Source: Aureibaculum marinum (GTDB lineage: Bacteria > Bacteroidota > Bacteroidia > Flavobacteriales > Flavobacteriaceae). From it: a stretch of DNA of 64,000 bases. A program made the translations under genes and the position numbers. Numbering within the stretch: position 1 is the first letter of the stretch; each line of letters starts with the position of its first letter. Below the pieces are notes generated by a model. That model had not been told where the DNA came from, did no database searches, and saw nothing but the letters and a program-made list of their open reading frames with translations. Location of the stretch: assembly GCF_003813905.1 (NCBI RefSeq), contig NZ_RPFJ01000001.1:124001-188000 (forward strand), given 5' to 3'. Below, piece by piece: positions 8,412 to 16,062 of the stretch.

Positions 8412-10694
8412 ATGAAATTAATTCTTTCAATTCTATTCGCATGCAGTAGTTTGTTATTACATGCTCAGCACACCCTTTCGGGTACTATAACTGGTAAAGA
8501 TGGTGAACCATTAGTTGGAGCAGACATCTATGCTCCAGGACTACATAAAGGTACTGTAACCAATATTGATGGTAACTATATTTTTAAAAACTTACCTAAA
8601 GGAAAGGTGAAAATTGTTTTTGGATATTTTGGTTATATTTCTCAGTCAAAAACTTTAGACATTTCAGAAAAAGAAACCGTTTTAGACATCACATTAGAAG
8701 AATCAGTTTTTAAAATGGATGAAATTATACTTTCTACTCCTTTTCACAGATTACAAAGTGAGAATGTAATGAAAGTAGATAGAAAAACAGTACAACAACT
8801 TCAGCAAACAGGTGCACTTTCTTTAGTTCAAGGCATCTCTAATATCTCTGGAGTATCACAGATTTCAACTGGTTCTGGTATAGGAAAACCTGTAATTAGA
8901 GGACTTAGCGGTAATCGAGTTCTAGTTTATGCTCAAGGCGTGCGATTAGAAAATCAACAATTTGGAAGTGAACATGGTTTAGGCCTAAATGATAGTGGTG
9001 TTGAAAGTGTTGAAGTAATTAAAGGCCCTGCTTCATTATTATATGGATCTGATGCTCTAGGAGGTGTGCTCTATTTTAACCCTGAAAAATATGCCAATGA
9101 AAACACTACTAAAGCTATTGTCAATCAAAAATATTTTACCAATACACTTGGTAGCAATACTTCAATCACATTAAAATCATCTGCCGAAAATGTAAAATTT
9201 ATTACTTCTATGGCCTACAATACCCATCGTGATTATAAAATACCGAATGGAGACAGAGTAACAAATTCTCGTTTTTATGAATTTGACGCTAAAGCAGCAT
9301 TAGGATTTGACTTTAAGAATTTCACTTCAGATAACAGATTCAATGTAAATACATTAACCGTCGGATTAACAGATGAAATTGGCAATCAAAGTACAAATTT
9401 TATTCCTCAAAATCCTTATCAAAAAATTGATAATTATATTGTTAGCTCCCACAACCATATTTATTTCAATGACTCTAATATTGATTTCCATTTTGGATAC
9501 ATTGCCAATAACCGAAGAGAATTTGAAGAACATCATCACGAAGAAGAAGAACATGACCATGACCATGAAGAAGAAGAACATAAAGAGGAAGAAGAACATG
9601 CAGACCCATCTTTACAAATGAAACTTAAAACTTTTACTTACGATGTACAATATCATTTACCTACTATTGGAAAATTTGAAAGTATAGTAGGTATACAAGG
9701 GTTGACCCAAAACAACACTAATTATGGTGAAGAACTATTAATACCAGATGCAACTGTTAATGATTTTGGTATTTTTACTACCATAAATACTAAATGGGAA
9801 AATCATTTTTTACAAGGAGGAATTCGTTTTGACACCCGAAATATTACTACTGAAAATCATCTTGTTGAGCATGATGGAGAACATGAACACGCATTCGAAC
9901 CTATTGATAAATCATTTAATAGTTTTACTGCTTCTTTAGGTTATAAAACTACATTGTTTAACAATATTGAAACACGCTTAAATTTAGCAACAGGTTTTAG
10001 AGCTCCAAACTTAGCAGAGCTAACTTCCAACGGCGTACATCATGGTACCAACCGTTTTGAACAAGGAAATTCTGAATTAACAAACGAACAAAATTATCAA
10101 TTAGATTTAGCCTTAGAATACCACAATAAACATATTGAAATATTTGCAAATGGATTTTATAATTTAATAGATAATTATATATTCTTATCTCCAACAGGAA
10201 CTATGATTGATAATGTTGATGTTTATACGTATGTACAAGATAATTCCAAATTATATGGTGGTGAAGTTGGTTTTCATTATCACCCCCATCCTTTAGATTG
10301 GTTACATCTAGAAAGTAGTTTTGAAATGGTTATTGGTAAACAAAACAATGGAGATTATTTACCACTAATTCCGGCCCATCAATTTAATAATACACTACGA
10401 GGAGAATTTAATATAAATAAATGGCTAAAAAATGGTTATGCTTCCCTAAAATTAGAAAGTATATTTTCCCAAAATAACGTTGGTCTTTTTGAAACCAAAA
10501 CTAATGGTTATCAATTATTAAATGTAGGTATTGGCGGAGATTTTAACATCAGCAATACTAAGTTTAATTTAAGTTTTAGTATAAATAATGCCTTAGATAA
10601 GGAATATATCTCACACTTATCACGTTTAAAAAGTAATGGAATTTACAACATCGGAAGAACTGCCATGATGGGATTAAAGTTTGATATAAATTAA
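8412..10694 (+). CDS. TonB-dependent receptor with His/Glu-rich loop (metal uptake)
   Basis: This 760-residue outer-membrane protein has a signal peptide, an N-terminal CarboxypepD_reg-like domain (about 20-100, 'GEPLVGADIYAPGLHKGT'), a plug (about 115-225, with 'KPVIRGLSGNRVLVY' and 'VEVIKGPASLLYGSDALGG'), and a beta-barrel ending in a hydrophobic residue-rich strand. An extracellular loop at about 372-397 is almost all His, Glu and Asp, and a second His-rich patch 'EHDGEHEHAFEPI' lies near 485. Such loops are typical of zinc or copper receptors. The small His-rich gene directly upstream supports this. The substrate is inferred, not proven; no Zur box was identified. Confidence 0.9.
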   Translation: MKLILSILFACSSLLLHAQHTLSGTITGKDGEPLVGADIYAPGLHKGTVTNIDGNYIFKNLPKGKVKIVFGYFGYISQSKTLDISEKETVLDITLEESVFKMDEIILSTPFHRLQSENVMKVDRKTVQQLQQTGALSLVQGISNISGVSQISTGSGIGKPVIRGLSGNRVLVYAQGVRLENQQFGSEHGLGLNDSGVESVEVIKGPASLLYGSDALGGVLYFNPEKYANENTTKAIVNQKYFTNTLGSNTSITLKSSAENVKFITSMAYNTHRDYKIPNGDRVTNSRFYEFDAKAALGFDFKNFTSDNRFNVNTLTVGLTDEIGNQSTNFIPQNPYQKIDNYIVSSHNHIYFNDSNIDFHFGYIANNRREFEEHHHEEEEHDHDHEEEEHKEEEEHADPSLQMKLKTFTYDVQYHLPTIGKFESIVGIQGLTQNNTNYGEELLIPDATVNDFGIFTTINTKWENHFLQGGIRFDTRNITTENHLVEHDGEHEHAFEPIDKSFNSFTASLGYKTTLFNNIETRLNLATGFRAPNLAELTSNGVHHGTNRFEQGNSELTNEQNYQLDLALEYHNKHIEIFANGFYNLIDNYIFLSPTGTMIDNVDVYTYVQDNSKLYGGEVGFHYHPHPLDWLHLESSFEMVIGKQNNGDYLPLIPAHQFNNTLRGEFNINKWLKNGYASLKLESIFSQNNVGLFETKTNGYQLLNVGIGGDFNISNTKFNLSFSINNALDKEYISHLSRLKSNGIYNIGRTAMMGLKFDIN

Positions 10695-10767
10695 TAGCAA
10701 ATTATTACATTTTTTAAAGTAATATACTAAATTTTAGTATCTTTAATGTTTTTAATTTTTAATAAAA

Positions 10768-11178
10768 ATGAGCAAATTAATTATAAACGAACTTGATTAT
10801 ACAAGGATAAAAAGATGGATAAGTGATGCCAAACAACACCGGTCCATTAACAGCAATGACGCTGCTAAACTATTAGAAGAATTAGAATCTGCTAAGATTG
10901 TAAAACCCGAAAAAGTACCTGCTAATGTAGTTACTATGAACTCTATAGTAAAATTGAGTTTTTTAAATAATAATAACAAAACTCAATTTCAAATTGTATA
11001 CCCTAACCAAGCAAATTTTAAAGAACAAAAAGTTTCTATTTTTTCTCCAATAGCTATAGCTTTAATAGGGTATCAAGTTAACGATGAAATTGAATGGGTT
11101 GTTCCGTCTGGATTAACAAAGATTAGAATCGATGAAATTGTATATCAGCCCGAAGCAGCTGGTGATTATAACCTATAA
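10768..11178 (+). CDS. GreA/GreB C-terminal-domain protein (Rnk-like)
   Basis: The 136-residue protein has a short helical N-terminus and a C-terminal GreA/GreB FKBP-like domain: 'SIVKLSF', 'FQIVYP', 'VSIFSPIAIALIGYQVNDEIEWVVPSG' (in parts). This matches Rnk (regulator of nucleoside diphosphate kinase) and related RNA-polymerase secondary-channel proteins that lack the long coiled coil of GreA. It most likely binds RNA polymerase or is a stand-alone regulator. It is a single gene between the TonB receptor and the convergent menF. Confidence 0.8.
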   Translation: MSKLIINELDYTRIKRWISDAKQHRSINSNDAAKLLEELESAKIVKPEKVPANVVTMNSIVKLSFLNNNNKTQFQIVYPNQANFKEQKVSIFSPIAIALIGYQVNDEIEWVVPSGLTKIRIDEIVYQPEAAGDYNL

Positions 11179-11227
11179 CAATTAACTAAAAAGTAAATCA
11201 GTAAGGTGATGACGATAGATATGTGTT

Positions 11228-12310
11228 TTACAACACCTTCATCATCACCTTACTTTTATTAACCGTTTCTTCCCATTCACTTACCGGATTACTATCTACA
11301 GTAATGCCACCTCCTATATAAATCTCTAAAGTATTATCTACAAATTGCATACATCGTAAATTCACAAATAATGCTGATTTATTGTTAAGATTTAATTCTC
11401 CTAAAAAACCAGTATAAAATTGACGACTATAATTTTCATTTTGAACAATAAATTCTTTAGCTTTCTCTTTTGGCACTCCACAAACCGCTGGTGTAGGATG
11501 TAATAAATTTACAATTTTTTTTAAGGTAAGTTGTTCAGTCAATTTTCCAGATATATCAGTGCGTATGTGCAGTAAATTTCCTGCCTTTGTAGTATATGGT
11601 TTACTTACCTTAACATGAACATTAAGCTGTTCAATAATATAATCAGTAACATGTTGTTGCTCCGCCACTTCTTTAGCTCCCCAATGAATATTGACATCTT
11701 TTAAAGACTTAAATTCTCCATATTTCTTAACATCGTAAACTTGTGTAGAAGCTAACGCCATAGTTCTAAATGAATTTTTATCAGCCTCTAATAAAACCTC
11801 AGGAGATGCTCCTAACCACAATCCGACTTTAGGATGATACCAACTATACACAAATGCATTGGAATAGCTTTTAAGCAATTTCCTGTAAATTTGTACCAAC
11901 TCAAATTCTTCATATTTTATAATTTCTTTTCGAGAAAGTACCACTTTTTTATAGTTATTATTTTCAAGAAATTTAATCCCTTTTTCAACTAAAGCTACGT
12001 GTTTATTTTTTGAAGAAGTAGAAGAATTAAAAATGGTATCAGGTTTATTCCTAGTTATTTCTTTACCATATGCAGAAAAACTATTGGTATAACTTATGGA
12101 TTCTGATATCGGAAATAAAATGGGTAATTTGTCATTTTCAAATGGAGCAAATACAAATCCTGACTCTTTATAATCTTCGGTATAATGTATTTTATCATTT
12201 TTTTGAACAATTAACTTAACCTCTGCACTGTCAGGTTTGCTATATACTACAAAAGGTAATTTATTAGCATAAACCTTCTTTATTTTCTTATAAAAATCTA
12301 CATCATTCAT
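11228..12310 (-). CDS. menF: Isochorismate synthase
   Basis: MenF converts chorismate to isochorismate, the first step of menaquinone synthesis. The 360-residue protein has the chorismate-binding domain in its C-terminal two thirds: 'KVVLSRKEII', 'PEVLLE', 'LASTQVYD', 'LHPTPAVCGVPK', 'RQFYTGFLGEL', 'FVNLRCMQ' and 'IYIGGGI'. 'HPTPAVCG' is typical of isochorismate synthases as opposed to anthranilate synthases. It lies 38 bp downstream of a hotdog thioesterase that could be the DHNA-CoA hydrolase of the same pathway. No siderophore genes are nearby, which favours the menaquinone role. Confidence 0.92.
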   Translation of the reverse strand: MNDVDFYKKIKKVYANKLPFVVYSKPDSAEVKLIVQKNDKIHYTEDYKESGFVFAPFENDKLPILFPISESISYTNSFSAYGKEITRNKPDTIFNSSTSSKNKHVALVEKGIKFLENNNYKKVVLSRKEIIKYEEFELVQIYRKLLKSYSNAFVYSWYHPKVGLWLGASPEVLLEADKNSFRTMALASTQVYDVKKYGEFKSLKDVNIHWGAKEVAEQQHVTDYIIEQLNVHVKVSKPYTTKAGNLLHIRTDISGKLTEQLTLKKIVNLLHPTPAVCGVPKEKAKEFIVQNENYSRQFYTGFLGELNLNNKSALFVNLRCMQFVDNTLEIYIGGGITVDSNPVSEWEETVNKSKVMMKVL

Positions 12311-12348
12311 TAGAGCTACTATACTATATATTCAAATTTTAGAAATAA

Positions 12349-12765
12349 CTATTTCTTAGCCAATACAATAACAGTTAATTTACAGATAGAAATGAGTTTT
12401 TCTTGCTCATCTACTATTCTAACTTCCCACAACTGTGTAGTACGACCTTTATGAATAGGCTTTGCAATGGCTTTTACCAAACCTTCTCTAATACCTCTAA
12501 TATGGTTAGCCGTAATTTCTAAACCTCGAATTTCTTGTTTTTCTATATCTATGGAAAAATGTGCAGCTGTACTACCAACGCTTTCAGCCAAAGCAACCGA
12601 AGCTCCGCCATGCAATAAACCTGCTGGTTGATGCACTTTACTATTTACAGGCATTGTAGCAACCAAATAATCGGTATCAATGTCAGTATAAACAATATCT
12701 AAAGTTTCCATTAAGGTATTTTTAGTACTATTGTTTAGTTTTTCTAATAAAGTTTCTTTTTCCAT
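12349..12765 (-). CDS. PaaI-type hotdog thioesterase, possible DHNA-CoA hydrolase
   Basis: The start at 12765 (ATG, MEKETLLEKL) gives 138 residues; the longer frame begins at a TTG and is less likely. The core 'GLLHGGASVALAESVGS' is the hotdog helix and catalytic turn of the PaaI/MenI group, with the Glu of 'LAES' as probable base. It lies directly upstream of menF on the same strand, which suggests hydrolysis of 1,4-dihydroxy-2-naphthoyl-CoA in menaquinone synthesis. A more general acyl-CoA thioesterase role cannot be excluded. Confidence 0.85.
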   Translation of the reverse strand: MEKETLLEKLNNSTKNTLMETLDIVYTDIDTDYLVATMPVNSKVHQPAGLLHGGASVALAESVGSTAAHFSIDIEKQEIRGLEITANHIRGIREGLVKAIAKPIHKGRTTQLWEVRIVDEQEKLISICKLTVIVLAKK

Positions 12766-12878
12766 AAAAATAATCAATAAGCGGTAAAAGTAATGAAAAG
12801 CTAATAAAAGAAAAAGTCCATTTCTATTCTTTATTATTTGTCGTAAATACCTAAATTTACAGCAGAATAAAATGAGGT

Positions 12879-13388
12879 ATGATTTATAAAATTAGATTAA
12901 TATTAGACACGGAAGAAGACGTAATTAGAGATATCGCAATAGATTTTAACGATTCTCTTGAAGATTTACACAACGCCATTACCAATGCATTTGGTTTTGA
13001 CGGGTCAGAAATGGCTGCTTTTTACCTTACTGACGAAGACTGGAATCAAGGCGAGGAAATTCCGTTATTTGATATGACAGAATCTGAAGCTAATATTTCA
13101 ATGCAAGGTTTTATTCTTAGAGATATTTTAACTGAAGAGAAAAATAAACTTATTTATGTGTATGATTTCTTTTCTATGTGGACCTTCTTTGTAGAGTTAA
13201 TTAGTGTTGAAGAAGATACACATCAAATTGAATTGCCAAGTTTATTACTTTCTGTAGGATTAGTGCCAACAGAGGCTCCAGACAAACAATTTGTCAGCGA
13301 AGATGCTTCAGATAATGATGATGACTACAATACTCTTGAAAACTTTGACGACTTTGATTTTGACAACTTTGATGAGTTAATGAATTAA
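12879..13388 (+). CDS. pRiA4b ORF-3-like (IS1096 TnpR-passenger-type) protein
   Basis: The 169-residue protein matches the plasmid pRiA4b ORF-3-like family: 'IYKIRLIL' at the start, 'FNDSLEDLHNAITNAFGFDG', then 'MAAFYL', and 'LIYVYDFFSMWTFFVELI' (in parts). The last 40 residues are strongly acidic (Asp/Asn rich). The family is named from mobile-element passengers, but no transposase, inverted repeat or other mobile sign is present here, so it appears to be a resident chromosomal gene. Function is unknown. Confidence 0.8.
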   Translation: MIYKIRLILDTEEDVIRDIAIDFNDSLEDLHNAITNAFGFDGSEMAAFYLTDEDWNQGEEIPLFDMTESEANISMQGFILRDILTEEKNKLIYVYDFFSMWTFFVELISVEEDTHQIELPSLLLSVGLVPTEAPDKQFVSEDASDNDDDYNTLENFDDFDFDNFDELMN

Positions 13389-13584
13389 ATTCTTATTCAA
13401 CTTATATTAAAACAACTAAATCTAAATATACTACTCAAAACGAGTATTAGTTATACTTCACTAAAACTGGACAAATACCTAAGATATTGTATTTATATTA
13501 AGTATTGAAGAATTTTTTTTGTTACAAAATTAAATTTCTGTCGTCTAACTTTTTAGAATCAAACTTAATCAAACAATAACAATC

Positions 13585-14484
13585 TTGGAAACCATTTTAT
13601 CCCTTAAAAATTTAGATAAAAAATTTGGAAGTGTACACGCTGTTAATAACTTATCTTTTGATATTGAAAAAGGTAATGTTTATGGAATTTTAGGTCCTAA
13701 TGGCAGTGGAAAATCTACTACTTTAGGTATTATACTAAATGTTGTCAATAAAACTTCTGGTAGTTTTAGTTGGTTTGACGGCTCTATCTCAACCCACGAA
13801 GCCTTAAAACGAGTAGGAGCTATTATTGAACGCCCAAATTTTTATCCATACATGACTGCGGTTCAAAATTTAAAACTCATATGTAAAATAAAAGACGTTC
13901 CCTATAATAAAATTGACGAAAAATTAAAATTGGTCAATCTTTTTGAACGAAAAGATAGTAAATTCAAAACCTATTCATTAGGGATGAAACAACGTCTTGC
14001 TATTGCTTCTGCCCTACTTAATGACCCTGAAATTTTAATTCTTGATGAACCTACCAATGGCTTAGATCCTCAAGGAATTCATGAAATAAGAAAAATTATT
14101 AAAGAAATTGCCAGTACAGGTACTACCATTTTATTAGCATCTCATTTATTAGACGAAGTTGAAAAAGTTTGCACCCATGTTGTTGTAATTCGAAATGGTA
14201 TAAAATTATACGCCGGTCCTGTTAATGGTATAACAGCTACTAATGGTTATTTTGAATTAAACGTTGATTCTGATGCTAAACTTCTTGTATCAGCTCTAGA
14301 AAAACACCCTTCTATATCTGACATTAAACAAGAAGATGATAAGTTTATTGCCACATTAGAAAACGAATTGTCTGCGACTGAAATAAATAACTATTTATTT
14401 AAAAACGGTATTGTTTTATCTCATTTAGTAAAACGAATGCCTAGTTTAGAACAACAATTTTTGACACTCACCAACAATAATTAA
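13585..14484 (+). CDS. ABC transporter ATP-binding protein (ABC-2 type exporter)
   Basis: The 299-residue protein has Walker A 'GPNGSGKS' at 37-44, signature 'SLGMKQRLAIA' near 131-141, Walker B/D-loop 'LILDEPTNGLDPQG' (about 152-165), and the switch His in 'LLASHLLDEVEK'. The C-terminal 80 residues form the accessory domain seen in drug/antibiotic-type exporters. The start is a TTG at 13585; no ATG lies nearby in frame, and the family N-terminus ('ILSLKNLDKKFG') supports it. It is followed 19 bp later by its permease. Confidence 0.92.
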   Translation: METILSLKNLDKKFGSVHAVNNLSFDIEKGNVYGILGPNGSGKSTTLGIILNVVNKTSGSFSWFDGSISTHEALKRVGAIIERPNFYPYMTAVQNLKLICKIKDVPYNKIDEKLKLVNLFERKDSKFKTYSLGMKQRLAIASALLNDPEILILDEPTNGLDPQGIHEIRKIIKEIASTGTTILLASHLLDEVEKVCTHVVVIRNGIKLYAGPVNGITATNGYFELNVDSDAKLLVSALEKHPSISDIKQEDDKFIATLENELSATEINNYLFKNGIVLSHLVKRMPSLEQQFLTLTNNN

Positions 14485-14503
14485 CTGACAAGATTCCAAC
14501 ATA

Positions 14504-15379
14504 ATGTTACGACTTTTAAATATAGAATTTCATAAATTAAAACACAATAGAGCAAGCAGAGTACTAACACTAATTTACTTTGTTTTATTAACTTCAATAG
14601 CTTTAATTGCAGCAATAAAATTTGATATTGGCCCTATTAAATTTCATTTAGCAGAACAAGGAATTTTTAATTTTCCTTATATCTGGCATTTTAATACTTA
14701 TATGGCCTCTATATTTAAATTCTTTTTATTGTTGGTAATTGTATCAATGATGGCTAATGAATATAGCAACAAAACTTTAAAACAAAATTTAATTGATGGA
14801 CTCAGTAAAAAAGAATTTATCTTATCAAAATTTTATACTGTACTGGTTTTTGCTGCTATTTCAACATTATTTGTTTTTGTAGTCTCTTTAATTTTAGGAT
14901 TAATCTATTCTGATTATAATGAGCTAAGTATCATTTTCTCTGATTTAGAATACTTATTGGCATTTTTTATAAAACTAACCGCATTCTTTTCATTTGGTCT
15001 ATTTATGGGGATTCTAGTAAAACGATCAGCTTTTGCCGTTGGTGGTATTTTAGTTTGGCTTTTTGTTGAAAGTATCTTTAAAGGATTTCTATTTTGGAAA
15101 TTTAATTCAGATAATTTGGATACAAACAATCAAGTAAATTCAGATTTATCTACTATAAGTGTAAATGACATTATGCAATTTTTCCCTTTAGAATCAATGT
15201 CCAATTTGATTAAACAACCTTTTACTAGGCTTAATGCAGTACAAAGTGTAGGAAAGCAAATTGGTGAAAATTTTTCGCAAGATTTTTCAGTACACTGGTA
15301 TCAAATTGCTATAGCTTCTGCCTGGATTTTTATATTTATTTATGCATCTTATGCTCTATTAAAAAAAAGAGATTTATAA
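14504..15379 (+). CDS. ABC-2 family permease
   Basis: The 291-residue protein has about six membrane segments: one near 20-40, one near 65-85, one near 115-140, one near 150-175, one near 180-200 and one near 265-285. 'ANEYSNKTLKQNLIDGLSKKEF' is the cytosolic loop typical of ABC-2 permeases. It pairs with the ATPase immediately upstream. Substrate is unknown. Transcription probably stops at the hairpin at 15414-15438. Confidence 0.88.
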   Translation: MLRLLNIEFHKLKHNRASRVLTLIYFVLLTSIALIAAIKFDIGPIKFHLAEQGIFNFPYIWHFNTYMASIFKFFLLLVIVSMMANEYSNKTLKQNLIDGLSKKEFILSKFYTVLVFAAISTLFVFVVSLILGLIYSDYNELSIIFSDLEYLLAFFIKLTAFFSFGLFMGILVKRSAFAVGGILVWLFVESIFKGFLFWKFNSDNLDTNNQVNSDLSTISVNDIMQFFPLESMSNLIKQPFTRLNAVQSVGKQIGENFSQDFSVHWYQIAIASAWIFIFIYASYALLKKRDL

Positions 15380-15406
15380 AAAATAAATTATAACAGTAAT
15401 TAGTAT

Positions 15407-15472
15407 AAAAAAAGGGTGTTGTTTCTAAATCAACACCCTTTTTACTAACTAACAAACTAACTCAAATTATAC
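15407..15472 (-). ncRNA. Candidate small RNA, unit 1 of tandem array
   Basis: On the minus strand a TTAACAT -33-like element (15511-15504), an exact 19-nt spacer and a TAAATTTG -7 box (15484-15477) precede a transcript of roughly 66 nt. It carries the GAGTTAGTT motif and ends in a perfect 8-bp stem GGGTGTTG/CAACACCC plus seven U. The 3' end of the hairpin also serves the plus-strand ABC operon (five T on that side). The hairpin core is inverted relative to units 2 and 3. The 5' end is estimated from box position. Confidence 0.5.
15414..15443 (+). terminator. Terminator of the ABC exporter operon
   Basis: GGGTGTTG-9 nt-CAACACCC followed by TTTTT, 34 bp after the permease stop. The same hairpin has seven A on its left side and therefore also terminates minus-strand transcription. 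Confidence 0.8.
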
Positions 15473-15623
15473 ATTACAAATTTAGAGAAGCCCCCTTATT
15501 TTAATGTTAATTTCATATTAAACATTTTTATATCAATGTTAATTATTGTTAAGTTTAAGAGTTGTATTAAAAAAAATAATATATATAAAGCCTATCACCT
15601 ATTGCAATTACAAAATAGAGGCC

Positions 15624-15688
15624 AAAAAAAAATGGGCATTGCTTTAGAAACAACACCCACTATTTAACTAACTAACTCAAATAATATA
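15624..15688 (-). ncRNA. Candidate small RNA, unit 2 of tandem array
   Basis: The minus-strand promoter has TTAACAT at 15727-15720, a 19-nt spacer and TAAATTTG at 15700-15693. The predicted RNA of about 65 nt runs through TTTGAGTTAGTTAGTT into a 10-bp stem (15660-15651 with 15641-15632) and nine U. As minus-strand RNA all ten pairs form, three of them G-U wobbles; as plus-strand RNA these would be A-C mismatches. This fixes the likely transcribed strand. Confidence 0.55.
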
Positions 15689-15861
15689 TTTGCAAATTTA
15701 AGGTATAAAAATTATCCATATGTTAATTTACTATTAAACAAATTTAAGATATTGTTAATTATTGTTAAGTTTAAATTTATTACAGTGTAAAAGGCTAAAT
15801 CAAAAAAAACTTATTTTTTACATACCAATTACTTATTTAATTAGTTAAACTAAAATTAGTC

Positions 15862-15925
15862 AAAAAAAATGAGCATTGCTTTAGAAACAATACTCATTAT
15901 TTAACTAACTAACTCAAATAATATA
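15862..15925 (-). ncRNA. Candidate small RNA, unit 3 of tandem array
   Basis: The minus-strand promoter has TTAACAT at 15964-15957, a 19-nt spacer and TAAATTTG at 15937-15930. The predicted RNA of about 64 nt shares TTTGAGTTAGTTAGTTAAATA with unit 2 and ends in a 10-bp stem (15897-15888 with 15878-15869) and eight U. One pair is G-U as minus-strand RNA and A-C on plus. The loop sequence TTTCTAAAG is identical to unit 2. Confidence 0.55.
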
Positions 15926-16050
15926 TTGACAAATTTAAGGCAGAATAATTATCTATATGTTAATTTACTATTAAACAAATTTAAGATATTGTTAAATCTT
16001 TTTAAGATTTAAAAACCTGACAATTTTTCTAATGATATCATTAAGTTCGT

Positions 16051-16058
16051 TATTTTTG
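16051..16058 (+). promoter_or_regulatory. -7 box of uvrB promoter
   Basis: TATTTTTG matches TAnnTTTG and ends 4 nt before the uvrB ATG, so the message may be leaderless or nearly so. Confidence 0.5.
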
Positions 16059-16062
16059 TGAA

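Larger units (their letters stand above)
15407..16010. repeat. Three-unit diverged tandem repeat between ABC permease and uvrB
   Basis: This 683-bp intergenic region holds three related units with a period of 216 and 237 bp, measured between their CAAATTTA boxes at 15477, 15693 and 15930. Each unit contains, left to right on plus: an A-tract, a hairpin, a (C)TAACTAACTCAAAT stretch, CAAATTTA, a 19-nt spacer, and ATGTTAAT followed by AT-rich sequence ending in ATTGTTAA. Units 2 and 3 are closely alike over about 150 bp; unit 1 is more diverged. No protein gene fits the region. The pattern reads as three minus-strand transcription units. Confidence 0.85.

Noticed and set aside
9366-9599. Antisense ORF rich in Met/Phe opposite the receptor's His-rich loop
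   Set aside because: It is a mirror of His/Glu codons (GAA/CAT give TTC/ATG) and has no start context or homology features.
12879-13388. Insertion sequence suggested by the IS1096-passenger name of the pRiA4b ORF-3-like family
   Set aside because: No transposase, terminal inverted repeats or target duplications.
15632-15667. Eleven-codon plus-strand ORF starting ATGGGCATTGCT in unit 2 and a similar one in unit 3 (possible leader peptides)
   Set aside because: Unit 1 lacks it, the 'ORF' coincides with the hairpin, and stem wobbles and promoter conservation point to the minus strand.
15685-15692. TATATTTG on the plus strand in unit 2 (possible plus promoter)
   Set aside because: Not conserved in units 1 and 3, while TAAATTTG on minus is present in all three at the same spacing.
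15407-16010. CRISPR array
   Set aside because: Period of 216-237 bp, diverged units and only three copies; no short identical repeats or cas genes.
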